64,000 nt of DNA from Streptomyces sp. SID13726. GTDB lineage: Bacteria; Actinomycetota; Actinomycetes; Streptomycetales; Streptomycetaceae. The notes under the pieces are model-generated. The model worked only from the letters and a program-made list of their open reading frames with translations, had not been told where the DNA came from and ran no database searches. Within the stretch, counting starts at the first letter, position 1; the number at the start of each line of letters is the position of its first letter. Of this stretch, positions 25,258-34,385 are shown piece by piece. The position numbers and the translations under genes were made by a program. Location: positions 278,794-342,793 of the forward strand of contig NZ_JAAGLY010000009.1 of the NCBI RefSeq assembly GCF_010548375.1, in the 5' to 3' direction.

Positions 25258-25850
25258 TGCAACTTCGGGTCACGTTCGTCGCCGCCGCGCGCAGCTCCTC
25301 GCTGCTCGCCGAGCGGTTTGAGGACGACCGTCCGCTCGACCAGGCGGGCTGGGACACGGCGCTGGCCGCGTCCCGCGAACTCCTGCCGCTCGCGGCGGCC
25401 GAACTGCGCTACTGCTCACCGACCCCGCGCAGCCGGGCCACGGGAGACGCCCTCGGTTACTCCCCGCTGGTCCAACTCGCCCTGCGCGACTGCGACATGG
25501 GCCGCTGGCGCGGGCTGACGCTGGGCGAGGCGATGGCCCGCGAACCGGAGTCCGTGGACGCCTGGCTCGCCGACCCGCGCGCCACCCCGCACGGCGGAGA
25601 GTCGCTGCTGACCTTCGTCTCCCGGGTGGGGGAGTGGCTCGACACCCGGCCGGTGGAGGACGGCGGCCGGGTCGTCGCCGTCGCGGAGCCCTCGGTGGTC
25701 AGGGCCGCCCTGGTGTACGCCCTGAAGGCGCCGCCGTCGACGTACTGGAACATCGATGTGCGCCCCCTGTCGGCGACCACGGTGACCGGCCGGGCCGGCC
25801 GCTGGAACCTGCGTTTCGAGAGCGTGTCGGCTCAGCCCACGCGCGCGTAG
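25257..25850 (+). CDS. Histidine-phosphatase-fold protein lacking both catalytic His
   Basis: A 197-residue member of the phosphoglycerate-mutase-like superfamily. Conserved positions are present: SPTPRSRATG (usual Arg motif), CDMGRWRGLTLGEA, and PHGGESLLTFVSRVGEWL. However, the RHG catalytic motif at the N terminus is replaced by AAR (V8-A-A-A-R12), and the second His of the usual SHG motif is replaced in VVAVAEPSVVRAAL. It should not form a phosphohistidine and is probably a pseudo-enzyme or binding protein. Leaderless promoter upstream. Its 3' end overlaps the converging next gene by 19 bp. Confidence 0.8.
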   Translation: MQLRVTFVAAARSSSLLAERFEDDRPLDQAGWDTALAASRELLPLAAAELRYCSPTPRSRATGDALGYSPLVQLALRDCDMGRWRGLTLGEAMAREPESVDAWLADPRATPHGGESLLTFVSRVGEWLDTRPVEDGGRVVAVAEPSVVRAALVYALKAPPSTYWNIDVRPLSATTVTGRAGRWNLRFESVSAQPTRA

Positions 25851-26275
25851 TCGGTCGTCAGGACGAGGTCCTTGGCCGGGCCGCCGACCCGCCACACCGT
25901 GCGCCAGTGGCCGGCGTCCAGGACGCTGAACTCGCCCCGGTAGAGGTCCGCCGCGCAGGGGTGGTCGGCGATGTGGTGCCCGGAGGTCAGATCCAGACCG
26001 TGGAAGGGCCGGCCGTCGGAGAAGCGGACGTCCACCGTGCCCGCGGCCCCGCCCGGCAGGAAGCGGAGCGTCCGCTCGGCGGGGCGTGGGACACCCCGCC
26101 AGACAAAGGTGCCGGACTCCTCGGACAGCAGTCCGCCGCCCTCCAGTTGGCCGAAAGTAGTGGTACCGGAGAAGCGGCCCTCGTCCGCGCTCGCCAGATC
26201 CCGCACGGTTCGCTCGGTCCGCCAGCTCCCGGTCAGATAGGTCAACGCGTCCGGCACTGGCCAGAACCCGCTCAT
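25832..26275 (-). CDS. DUF6314-like protein
   Basis: A 147-residue protein starting MSGFWPVPDALTYLTGSWRTER, with SGTTTFGQLEGGGLLSEE, RTLRFLPGG and GRPFHGLDL, a lipocalin-like/DUF6314 beta-barrel pattern. Members may bind a small ligand; function not known. It overlaps the converging phosphatase-like gene by 19 bp at the 3' ends. Confidence 0.75.
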   Translation of the reverse strand: MSGFWPVPDALTYLTGSWRTERTVRDLASADEGRFSGTTTFGQLEGGGLLSEESGTFVWRGVPRPAERTLRFLPGGAAGTVDVRFSDGRPFHGLDLTSGHHIADHPCAADLYRGEFSVLDAGHWRTVWRVGGPAKDLVLTTDYARVG

Positions 26276-26315
26276 CCGTCCCTCGCTTCCGACACTTTCG
26301 ATACCGCGCGACCCG

Positions 26316-26384
26316 TTGACGCTCAGGAATCCCCCTCCCTATCTTGCCGTTCGAAGTGCTGATCAGTGTCTGATATCTCGAACG
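26316..26384 (+). promoter_or_regulatory. Promoter and candidate operator of the arabinofuranosidase gene
   Basis: TTGACG (26316-26321), 18-bp spacer, TATCTT (26340-26345). Just downstream, CGTTCGA (26348-26354) and TCGAACG (26378-26384) are a perfect 7-bp inverted repeat around CTGATCAG (26359-26366), itself a palindrome. A repressor bound here would cover the transcription start, as expected for a sugar-regulated LacI-type operator; the regulator is not in the window. Confidence 0.6.
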
Positions 26385-26412
26385 TCCATCTCGACAGAGC
26401 CGCGGAGCATCC

Positions 26413-28890
26413 ATGTCACGCACCCGCTGGAGACTCGGTCTCAGCGCCACCGCCCTGCTGGTGGCGGCCGGAATGATTCCCGCCCCCGCCCACGCCGAGG
26501 ACGTCACCGACTACGCGATCACCGTCGACCCGTCCGCCAAGGGCGCGAAGATCGACGACACGATGTACGGCGTCTTCTTCGAGGACATCAACCGGGCGGC
26601 CGACGGAGGTCTGTACGCCGAGCTCGTCCAGAACCGCTCCTTCGAGTACTCCACCGCCGACAACTCCTCGTACACCCCGCTGACCTCGTGGACGGTCTCC
26701 GGCACCGCCCAGGTGGTGAACGACGACGGGCGCCTGAACGAGCGCAACCGCAACTACCTCTCCCTGGCCGCCGGTTCGTCCGTGACGAACGCCGGATACA
26801 ACACCGGCATCCATGTCGAGCAGGGTAAGAAGTACGACTTCTCGGTGTGGGCCCGCGCCGCCGCCGGCACCGAACTCGCCGTGTCCTTGCAGGACTCCGG
26901 CGGCACCCTCGCCACCGCCCGCAGGGTGGCCGTGAGGAAGAGCGGCTGGGCCCAGTACAAGGCGACCTTCACCGCGACCCGGACCAGCTCCGACGGCCGA
27001 CTGACGGTGGCCTCCTCGGGCGCCGCCGCCCTCGACATGGTCTCCCTGTTCCCGCGTGACACCTACCGCGGTGAGTCCAACGGCCTGCGCAAGGACCTCG
27101 CCGAGAAGGTCGCCGCCCTGAAGCCGGGCTTCGTGCGCTTCCCGGGCGGCTGCCTGGTCAACACCGGCTCCATGGAGGACTACAGCGCGGCCTCCGGCTA
27201 TCAGCGCAAGCGGTCCTACCAGTGGAAGGACACCATCGGCCCGGTCGAGCAGCGCGCCACCAACGCCAACTTCTGGGGCTACAACCAGAGTTACGGCCTC
27301 GGTTACTACGAGTACTTCCGGCTCTCCGAGGACATCGGCGCCATGCCGCTGCCCGTCGTCCCGGCCCTGGTCACCGGCTGCGGCCAGAACAAGGCGGTCG
27401 TCGACGAGGCACTGCTGAAGCGGCACATCCAGGACACCCTCGACCTCATCGAGTTCGCCAACGGCCCGGTGAGCTCGACCTGGGGCAAGAAGCGCGCCCA
27501 GATGGGCCACCCCAAGCCGTTCCGCCTCACCCACATCGAGGTCGGCAACGAGGAGAACCTGCCCGTCGAGTTCTTCGCCCGCTTCAAGGAGTTCCGCGCC
27601 GCCATCCAGGCGAAGTACCCGGACATCCAGGTGATCTCCAACTCCGGCCCGGACGACTCGGGTTCGACCTTCGACACGGCCTGGCAGCTCAACAAGGACG
27701 CCAAGGTCGACATGGTCGACGAGCACTACTACAACAGCCCGCAGTGGTTCCTCCAGAACAACGACCGCTACGACTCCTACGACCGCAGCGGGCCGAAGGT
27801 CTTCCTCGGCGAGTACGCCTCCCAGGGCAACACCTTCAAGAACGGCCTCACCGAGGCCGCGTTCATGACCGGCCTGGAACGCAACGCCGACGTCGTCAAA
27901 CTCGCCTCCTACGCACCGCTGTTCGCCAACGAGGACTACGTCCAGTGGCGCCCCGACCTGGTCTGGTTCAACAACCACGCCTCCTGGAACTCCGCCAACT
28001 ACGAGGTCCAGAAGCTGTTCATGAACAACGTCGGCGACCGCGTGGTGCCCTCCACAGCCACCGGCACGCCCTCGCTGCTCGCCCCGATCAGCGGCGCCGT
28101 GGGCCTGTCGACCTGGGCGACGACGGCTGCGTACGACGATGTAAAGGTCACCGGCGCCGACGGGAGCACACTGCTCACCGACGACTTCGGCGGCGGCGCC
28201 GGACAGTGGACCCACACCGGCGGCGGCAGCTGGAGCGTCCAGGACGGGCAGTACGTGCAGACGGACGTGAACGCCGAGAACACCATGGTCTCGGCGGGCG
28301 ACCCGAGTTGGCACGACTACGACCTGCACGTGAAGGCCACCAAGAGGTCCGGCAAGGAGGGCTTCCTGATCGCCTTCGGCGTCAAGGACACCGGCAACTA
28401 CTACTGGTGGAACCTGGGCGGCTGGAACAACACCCAGTCCGCCGTCGAACAGGCCGTGGACGGCGGCAAGTCGACGCTGATCTCCAAGGCCGGGTCGGTC
28501 GAGACGGGCCGTGCCTACGACGTCGACGTCAAGGTGCGGGGCCGCCAGGTCACCCTCTACCTCGACGGGCAGGAGTGGGGCAGCTTCAAGGACGACAAGC
28601 CGGCCGAGCCGTTCCGCCAGGTCGCCACCTTGGACAAGAAGACCGGTGACCTGATCGTCAAGGTCGTCAACGCCCAGGACTCGGCGGCCCGTACGGCCAT
28701 CGACCTCGGTCGTGCCAAGGTCGCGTCCAAGGCCCGGGTGACCACGCTGGCGGCCGACCCGGACGCCGTGAACAGCGAGACGTCGACCGCGGTCGCCCCC
28801 GTGAAGTCCACCTTCGACGGGGTCGCCGGGAAGTTCTCGTACACCTTCCCGGCGAACTCGGTCACGTTCCTGAGGATCAAGCAGAGGTAG
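26413..28890 (+). CDS. Secreted alpha-L-arabinofuranosidase (GH51) with extra binding domains
   Basis: An 825-residue exported enzyme releasing terminal arabinose from plant polysaccharides. Signal peptide 1-28 (ends APAHAE). A CBM-like beta domain (~75-215) precedes the GH51 TIM barrel, with acid/base E380 (VGNEEN) and nucleophile E467 (LGEYAS). A laminin-G/DUF1080-like domain (~575-735, TLLTDDFGGGAGQWTHTGG) is inserted before the C-terminal beta domain (~740-825). Strong promoter with palindrome upstream; ribosome site GCGGAG. Ends converge with a 14-bp overlap on the next gene. Confidence 0.92.
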   Translation: MSRTRWRLGLSATALLVAAGMIPAPAHAEDVTDYAITVDPSAKGAKIDDTMYGVFFEDINRAADGGLYAELVQNRSFEYSTADNSSYTPLTSWTVSGTAQVVNDDGRLNERNRNYLSLAAGSSVTNAGYNTGIHVEQGKKYDFSVWARAAAGTELAVSLQDSGGTLATARRVAVRKSGWAQYKATFTATRTSSDGRLTVASSGAAALDMVSLFPRDTYRGESNGLRKDLAEKVAALKPGFVRFPGGCLVNTGSMEDYSAASGYQRKRSYQWKDTIGPVEQRATNANFWGYNQSYGLGYYEYFRLSEDIGAMPLPVVPALVTGCGQNKAVVDEALLKRHIQDTLDLIEFANGPVSSTWGKKRAQMGHPKPFRLTHIEVGNEENLPVEFFARFKEFRAAIQAKYPDIQVISNSGPDDSGSTFDTAWQLNKDAKVDMVDEHYYNSPQWFLQNNDRYDSYDRSGPKVFLGEYASQGNTFKNGLTEAAFMTGLERNADVVKLASYAPLFANEDYVQWRPDLVWFNNHASWNSANYEVQKLFMNNVGDRVVPSTATGTPSLLAPISGAVGLSTWATTAAYDDVKVTGADGSTLLTDDFGGGAGQWTHTGGGSWSVQDGQYVQTDVNAENTMVSAGDPSWHDYDLHVKATKRSGKEGFLIAFGVKDTGNYYWWNLGGWNNTQSAVEQAVDGGKSTLISKAGSVETGRAYDVDVKVRGRQVTLYLDGQEWGSFKDDKPAEPFRQVATLDKKTGDLIVKVVNAQDSAARTAIDLGRAKVASKARVTTLAADPDAVNSETSTAVAPVKSTFDGVAGKFSYTFPANSVTFLRIKQR

Positions 28891-29338
28891 CGGTCGGGGC
28901 GGTGGGCTGCTGTCCGACGGGCAGCAGCCCCCGCTCGCCGAAGACCTTCTTCGCCACGCCCATGGCGTTCAGCGCCCTGGGGAAGCCGCAGTAGCCGGCC
29001 GACTGGAGCAGCGCCTCGGCGATCTGCTCCGGTGTCAGCCCCACGTTCAGGGCTGTGTGGACGTGCACCTCCAGCTGGGTCTCGCAGCCGCCGAGCGCGG
29101 TGAGCATGCCCAGCGTGACCAACTGGCGGTCCCGGGGCGCGAGTTGCGGCCGCGAGTAGATCTCGCCGAACCCCCACGCGACGAGCTGATGACCCATCTC
29201 CGGGCTGATGTCCGCGAGCGCGTCGAGAACCCGCTGCCCCACTTCGGGGTTGACGCTCCGCAGCATCTCCAGGCCCTGCGCGAAACGCTCCTCGCGAGTG
29301 GTGCTCCCGATCCCGATCCCGCTCTCACTTTCGCTCAT
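28877..29338 (-). CDS. Carboxymuconolactone decarboxylase (AhpD-like) family protein
   Basis: A 153-residue all-helical CMD-family protein: GFGEIYSRPQLAPRDRQLVTLG, TALGGCETQLEVHVHTALNVGLT and EALLQSAGYCGFPRALNAM match the gamma-carboxymuconolactone decarboxylase type. The CxxC of AhpD peroxidase partners is missing (a single Cys in GGCETQLEVH, another in GYCGF), so decarboxylase-like chemistry or an unknown role is more likely. It overlaps the end of the GH51 gene by 14 bp and diverges from yfhO-like. Confidence 0.88.
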   Translation of the reverse strand: MSESESGIGIGSTTREERFAQGLEMLRSVNPEVGQRVLDALADISPEMGHQLVAWGFGEIYSRPQLAPRDRQLVTLGMLTALGGCETQLEVHVHTALNVGLTPEQIAEALLQSAGYCGFPRALNAMGVAKKVFGERGLLPVGQQPTAPTATSA

Positions 29339-29494
29339 GTCCGGTCCTCCGTCGTCGGCACTCTCCGTTGGCTGCCGCGTAGCCGGGAATTCACCTCACC
29401 GCCAACGCGGGTCGCACAACCAAGCGTATTCACCCCCCGTCTAATTCGGCGCAGTGACAACGCGCGGGGCTGACACCCCGGACGGGGGCTTGAA

Positions 29495-32116
29495 GTGACC
29501 AGTGAACGGGGCGCGGGACTGACCATCCCGCTCGAACCGAAGACCGCGGACGACCTCACAGGGGGCCGACCGCCCCTGCCCGCACCGGAATCGCCACCGG
29601 GACCGGGACAGGCCGCCCTGCTCGCGGCGGCCATCACCGTCCTCGTGCTCTGCGCGGCCGACGCCATCGCCCGCAGCTACCCCTTCGGGCCGCGCACCCG
29701 CAACGTCAACGACCTGGGCAACCAGTACGTCCCCCTCCACGCCCACCTCTGGGACCTGCTGCACGGCCAGGGCACCGGCGGACTCCTCGTCAACTGGCAG
29801 TCGGGATACGGCACCAGCTTCCTGCCCGACCTCGGCACCTATCTCACCAGCCCGTTCGCCCTGCTGGTGGCGGTGTTCCCCCGGGACCAGATCGACCTCG
29901 CGGTGTACGTGATCACCGTGCTGAAGATCGCGTGCGCCGGCGCGGCCATGGCCTGGCTGCTGCTCAGGCTGCGCCCCGGGCGCTGGTGGGCGGCGGGCCT
30001 GCTGGGATCGTCGTACGCCCTGTGCGGCTGGACCGTGGCGACGGCGTCGTACAACCTCATGTGGCTCGACGGGCTGATCGCCCTGCCGCTGCTGTGCCTG
30101 GTCGGCGAGTGGGTCCTGAACGGCAGGCGCCCGCTCCTCGGGGTGCTGGTCGTGACGGCCGCCTGGGTCGCCAACTTCTACACCGCGTACATGGCCACCC
30201 TCGCCGCCGCCCTCGTCCTCCTGCTGCGGTTGTGGCTCGCCGACCTGCCCCGGCGCCGGAGCCTCGCGACGGTGGGCCGGGCCGCGCTGACCTTCGGGCT
30301 CGGCATGGGGCTGGCCGCGCCCCTGGTCACGGTCGTGTACTTCGGCAGCGCGCACGCCTCCACGGGCCGGTTCACCCAGTTCGCCCCGGTGGGCACCGAG
30401 GACCTGCTGGCCCGGCTGCTGCCGACGACGTACAGCTTCGGCTCCCCGGCGCTCTTCGTCGGCACCGCGGCCCTGCTGCTCGCCCTCGCGCTGCCCTTCC
30501 ACCGGGCCGCCCCGCGCAGGGTGCGCGCCGGATGGACGCTGCTGGTGGTCGCGGTGACCCTGTCGATGCAGTGGGGCCCGACCCATCTGATGTGGCACGC
30601 CTTCGCCGAACCGCAGGGCAGCTCGTACCGCCAGACCTTCGTGGTCTGCGCCCTCCTGGTCGTCGCGGCCTGGCACACGCTCTCCTACGGCCCCCTCGAC
30701 CGGCGGGCCCTGGGCGCCGCCGCCGGGCTCCTCGCCCTGATCGCGCTCGTCGCGAGCCGCAGCGAGCTGGTCCGCTTCTTCGCCTGGCCGGTGTTCCTGC
30801 TCGCGGCCGCCGGCGCGCTGCTCGGGCTGATCCTCCTCGGCCGCCGGCGCCCCGTGCTGGGCATGGCCCCGGCCGCGCTCGCCGCCGTCCTGCTCGTCGG
30901 GGCGCAACTGGGCGAGGCCACCGCCACCGACGCCGTGGCCACCCGGATGCGGTTCGGGCACATGGACGACTACGCGCCCTGGGGCGACCGGCAGCAGCAA
31001 CAGGCGGACGCGACGGCGCGGGCCGACGGCTGGCCCCGCTACCGCACCGACCCGGGCCGCGAACAGACCGTCGGCAACGACCCGTTGGAGGTCGGCGGCC
31101 AGGGCGCCCAGTACTACAGCAGCCACACCTCCGCCGTGCTCAGCACCACCCTCACCGCCCTCGGCTACGGCTGGACCTCGGGCGGCCGCAGCCTCCAGAG
31201 CCTGGACAACGCGGTGACCGACGCCATCTTCTCCACCGGCGCCCGGGTGCACTCCCCGCCGGACCCGCACCAGAACTGGTTCCCGCAGGACGGCACCGGG
31301 GTCACCGTGACCCGCGAGGACGTCCCGCCGCTGGTGACGGTACGGCCGTCCGCCGCGACCGGTTCCTACGGGCCCTCGCCCTTCCGCAACCAGGAACTCC
31401 TGCTCGGCGCCCGTGTCTACACCGTGCCCCGCATCACCGTCCTCAACGGCGCGGGCAGGCCCGCGGACCGCAGCACCGACCAGCGGCAGGGCGTCCGTAC
31501 CGGCGGCAGGGGGACGATCACCGCCCAGTGCCGGGCGGGCAGCGAGGTCTACCTCTGGGCACCGCACTTCGCGGGCACCGCACGGCTCGCCGGGCCCACC
31601 GCACACGGCCTGACGGGACGCTTCCGGGCCGACTTCCACCCCCTCACCAAGATCGCCGCCATGCAGCGGCTCGGTACCGTCCCGGACTCCGGGCGCCTCA
31701 CCATCGAGCTGTCCCCGGACCGGATGAGTGTCGTGCCGGACCAGGCGGTCGGCTGTCTGGACACCGGCCGACTGCACTCCGTCGTACGACAGCTCCGGGC
31801 CACCGGCGCCACAGAGGTGACCGTCTCCGACTCCGGCGGCACCATCCGGGCCGAGCTTCCGCCGGGCAGCAAGGGCGTCGCCGTCGTCGCCGCGCCCCGG
31901 ATCGCGGGCTGGCGCTGCGCCGCCGGGGACGCGGACGCCGTACCCGCGAAGCAGTACCACGGCCTCATCGCCGTACCCCTCGACGGCACCTCGACCAGTG
32001 TCACCTGCGGTTTCCGTCCGCCCGGGCTGCGCCTGGGGGCGGCGGTCGGAGGCGGCGCGCTGCTTTCGCTGATCGGTATCGGTATGTTCGGGGTCATCCG
32101 CCGGAGGCGGTGGTGA
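29495..32116 (+). CDS. YfhO-family polytopic membrane protein
   Basis: An 873-residue protein with ~12-13 TM segments and a large extracytoplasmic C-terminal domain before the last TM (LGAAVGGGALLSLIGIGMFG). RNVNDLGNQYVPLHAHLWD and WQSGYGTSFLPDLGTYLTSP in the first outer loop, with LMWLDGLIALPLLCL, are YfhO signatures. In Firmicutes YfhO is needed for glycosylating lipoteichoic acid or making glycolipids (GT-C fold); the role here is inferred as envelope glycosylation. GTG 29495 follows GGACGGGGGC. Its stop is 4 bp before the argC operator. Confidence 0.85.
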   Translation: MTSERGAGLTIPLEPKTADDLTGGRPPLPAPESPPGPGQAALLAAAITVLVLCAADAIARSYPFGPRTRNVNDLGNQYVPLHAHLWDLLHGQGTGGLLVNWQSGYGTSFLPDLGTYLTSPFALLVAVFPRDQIDLAVYVITVLKIACAGAAMAWLLLRLRPGRWWAAGLLGSSYALCGWTVATASYNLMWLDGLIALPLLCLVGEWVLNGRRPLLGVLVVTAAWVANFYTAYMATLAAALVLLLRLWLADLPRRRSLATVGRAALTFGLGMGLAAPLVTVVYFGSAHASTGRFTQFAPVGTEDLLARLLPTTYSFGSPALFVGTAALLLALALPFHRAAPRRVRAGWTLLVVAVTLSMQWGPTHLMWHAFAEPQGSSYRQTFVVCALLVVAAWHTLSYGPLDRRALGAAAGLLALIALVASRSELVRFFAWPVFLLAAAGALLGLILLGRRRPVLGMAPAALAAVLLVGAQLGEATATDAVATRMRFGHMDDYAPWGDRQQQQADATARADGWPRYRTDPGREQTVGNDPLEVGGQGAQYYSSHTSAVLSTTLTALGYGWTSGGRSLQSLDNAVTDAIFSTGARVHSPPDPHQNWFPQDGTGVTVTREDVPPLVTVRPSAATGSYGPSPFRNQELLLGARVYTVPRITVLNGAGRPADRSTDQRQGVRTGGRGTITAQCRAGSEVYLWAPHFAGTARLAGPTAHGLTGRFRADFHPLTKIAAMQRLGTVPDSGRLTIELSPDRMSVVPDQAVGCLDTGRLHSVVRQLRATGATEVTVSDSGGTIRAELPPGSKGVAVVAAPRIAGWRCAAGDADAVPAKQYHGLIAVPLDGTSTSVTCGFRPPGLRLGAAVGGGALLSLIGIGMFGVIRRRRW

Positions 32117-32119
32117 GTA

Positions 32120-32144
32120 TGCATGTGGTTGCATAAACGTGCAT
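32120..32144 (+). promoter_or_regulatory. ARG box (ArgR operator) of argC
   Basis: TGCA occurs at 32120, 32130 and 32140, exactly 10 bp apart, within TGCATGTGGT-TGCATAAACG-TGCAT. It overlaps the -35 box. The argH promoter carries the same arrangement at 42203-42227. Since argR is encoded downstream, this is most likely its binding site. Confidence 0.8.
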
Positions 32145-32157
32145 CGAAACGTATAGT
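32129..32157 (+). promoter_or_regulatory. argC promoter
   Basis: TTGCAT (32129-32134), 17-bp spacer, TATAGT (32152-32157), a near-consensus housekeeping promoter. ArgR bound at 32120-32144 would block it. Expected transcript start near 32164, 18 bp before the argC ATG, with AGGAGGA as ribosome site. Confidence 0.8.
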
Positions 32158-32181
32158 CATGCCATCCAGGAGGAGGATGAC

Positions 32182-33210
32182 ATGGCGGTACGTGCGGCAG
32201 TGGCCGGGGCGAGCGGATACGCGGGCGGTGAGGTCCTGCGGCTGCTCCTGGCGCACCCCGAGGTCGAGATCGGTGCGCTGACCGGGAACTCCAACGCCGG
32301 ACAGCGACTCGGCTCGCTCCAGCCGCACCTGCTGCCGCTGGCCGGCCGGGTGCTCCAGGAGACCACGGCCGACGTCCTCGCCGGACACGACGTCGTCTTC
32401 CTCGCCCTGCCCCACGGCCAGTCCGCAGCCGTCGCCGAGCAACTCGGCCCGGACGTCCTCGTCGTCGACATGGGCGCCGACTTCCGGCTGAAGGACGCGG
32501 CCGACTGGGAGCGGTTCTACGGCTCCGCACACGCCGGCACCTGGCCCTATGGCCTTCCCGAACTGCCGGGCGCCCGCGCCGCGTTGGAGGGGTCCAAGCG
32601 CATCGCGGTGCCCGGTTGCTACCCCACCGCCGTCACCCTCGCCCTCTTCCCGGCCTACGCCGCCGGCCTCGCCGGGTCCGAGGCCGTGATCGTCGCCGCC
32701 TCCGGCACCTCCGGCGCGGGCAAGGCGCCCAAGCCCAACCTGCTGGGCAGTGAGGTCATGGGCTCCATGTCGCCGTACGGCGTCGGCGGCGGCCACCGGC
32801 ACACGCCCGAGATGATCCAGAACCTCAGCGGGGTGGCGGGGGAGCGAATCTCCGTTTCCTTCACCCCCACCCTCGCGCCGATGCCCCGCGGCATCCTCGC
32901 CACGTGCAGCGCCGCCGCCAAGCCGGGGGTGACCGCCGAGTCCGTCCGCGCCGCCTACGAGAAGGCCCTCGCCGACGAGCCCTTCGTGCACCTGCTGCCC
33001 GAGGGCCAGTGGCCCGCCACGGCGTCCGTCTACGGTTCGAACGGCGTTCAGGTGCAGGTCGCCCTCGACGAGTCCGTGGGCCGCATCATCGCGATCAGTG
33101 CCATCGACAACCTGACCAAGGGCACCGCGGGCGGTGCCGTCCAGAGCATGAACATCGCCCTCGGCCTCCCCGAGGAGCTCGGTCTTTCCACGATCGGAGT
33201 CGCACCGTGA
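32182..33210 (+). CDS. argC: N-acetyl-gamma-glutamyl-phosphate reductase
   Basis: A 342-residue NADPH enzyme converting N-acetylglutamyl phosphate to the semialdehyde (third step of arginine synthesis). NADP motif GASGYAGGEVLRLLL at residues 9-23, catalytic C146 in VPGCYPTA, and HRHTPEM with active-site His. ATG 32182 follows AGGAGGAGGATGAC. First gene of argC-J-B-D(-R), behind an ArgR operator. Its stop overlaps the argJ GTG (GTGA). Confidence 0.97.
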   Translation: MAVRAAVAGASGYAGGEVLRLLLAHPEVEIGALTGNSNAGQRLGSLQPHLLPLAGRVLQETTADVLAGHDVVFLALPHGQSAAVAEQLGPDVLVVDMGADFRLKDAADWERFYGSAHAGTWPYGLPELPGARAALEGSKRIAVPGCYPTAVTLALFPAYAAGLAGSEAVIVAASGTSGAGKAPKPNLLGSEVMGSMSPYGVGGGHRHTPEMIQNLSGVAGERISVSFTPTLAPMPRGILATCSAAAKPGVTAESVRAAYEKALADEPFVHLLPEGQWPATASVYGSNGVQVQVALDESVGRIIAISAIDNLTKGTAGGAVQSMNIALGLPEELGLSTIGVAP

Positions 33211-34385
33211 GCGTCACGGCAGCCAAGGGATTCACAGCGGCCGGAGTCGCCGCCGGGATCAAGGAGAACGGCAACCCAGACCTGGCCCTCGTGGTCAACA
33301 CCGGGCCCCGCCGCGCCGCCGCCGGCGTCTTCACCTCCAACCGCGTGAAGGCCGCGCCGGTGCTGTGGTCCGAGCAGGTGCTCAAGAGCGGTGAGCTGAC
33401 CGCCGTCGTCCTGAACTCGGGCGGCGCCAACGCCTGCACCGGGCATAAGGGCTTCCAGGACACGCACGCGACCGCCGAGAAGGTCGCCGAATCCCTCAAC
33501 ACCGCGGGGTACGACGAGACCGGCGGCCACGCGCCCGGCATGGTCGCCGTCTGCTCGACCGGCCTGATCGGTGTCCTGCTCCCCATGGACAAGCTGCTGC
33601 GCGGCGTCGACAAGGCGGTCGCCCAGCTCAGCCCGCACGGCGGCGAGAAGGCCGCCATCGCCATCAAGACCACCGACTCCGTCCACAAGACGTCCGTCGT
33701 GACCAGGGACGGCTGGACCGTCGGAGGCATGGCCAAGGGCGCGGGCATGCTCGCCCCCGGCCTCGCCACCATGCTGGTCGTCCTCACCACTGACGCCGAC
33801 CTCTCAAGTGACCTGCTGGACAGGGCACTTCGGGACGCGACCCGGACCACCTTCGACCGCGTCGACTCCGACGGCTGCATGTCCACCAACGACACCGTGC
33901 TGCTGCTCGCCTCCGGCGCCTCCGAAGTCACCCCGGAGTACGCGGAGTTCGCCGAGGCCGTACGGCAGGTCTGCGACGATCTCGGCCAGCAGCTGATCCG
34001 GGACGCCGAGGGTGCCAGCAAGGACATCAAGGTCGAAGTCGTCAACGCGGCCAGCGAGGACGACGCCGTCGAGGTGGGCCGCTCGATCGCCCGCAACAAC
34101 CTCCTCAAGTGCGCCATCCACGGCGAGGACCCCAACTGGGGCCGCGTGCTCTCCGCGATCGGCACCACCAGGGCCGCCTTCGAGGCGGATCAGCTGAACG
34201 TCGCCATCAACGGCGTCTGGGTCTGCAAGAACGGCGGCGTCGGCGAGGACCGCGACAAGGTCGACATGCGCTACCGCGAGGTGCACATCGTCGCCGACCT
34301 CGCGGCGGGCACCGAGACCGCCACCATCTGGACCAACGACCTCACCGCCGACTACGTCCACGAGAACAGCGCCTACTCGTCATGA
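33207..34385 (+). CDS. argJ: Bifunctional ornithine acetyltransferase/N-acetylglutamate synthase
   Basis: A 392-residue enzyme that recycles the acetyl group from acetylornithine to glutamate and can also use acetyl-CoA. It self-cleaves before the catalytic Thr, T188 in MLAPGLATML, to give alpha and beta chains. KGAGMLAP, GANACTG and EDPNWGR motifs are all present. GTG 33207 overlaps the argC TGA, and its TGA overlaps the argB ATG. Confidence 0.97.
   Translation: MSVTAAKGFTAAGVAAGIKENGNPDLALVVNTGPRRAAAGVFTSNRVKAAPVLWSEQVLKSGELTAVVLNSGGANACTGHKGFQDTHATAEKVAESLNTAGYDETGGHAPGMVAVCSTGLIGVLLPMDKLLRGVDKAVAQLSPHGGEKAAIAIKTTDSVHKTSVVTRDGWTVGGMAKGAGMLAPGLATMLVVLTTDADLSSDLLDRALRDATRTTFDRVDSDGCMSTNDTVLLLASGASEVTPEYAEFAEAVRQVCDDLGQQLIRDAEGASKDIKVEVVNAASEDDAVEVGRSIARNNLLKCAIHGEDPNWGRVLSAIGTTRAAFEADQLNVAINGVWVCKNGGVGEDRDKVDMRYREVHIVADLAAGTETATIWTNDLTADYVHENSAYSS

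Noticed and set aside
29441..32530. 1029-codon minus-strand ORF opposite the YfhO and argC genes
   Set aside because: Antisense shadow; both plus-strand genes have strong family motifs.
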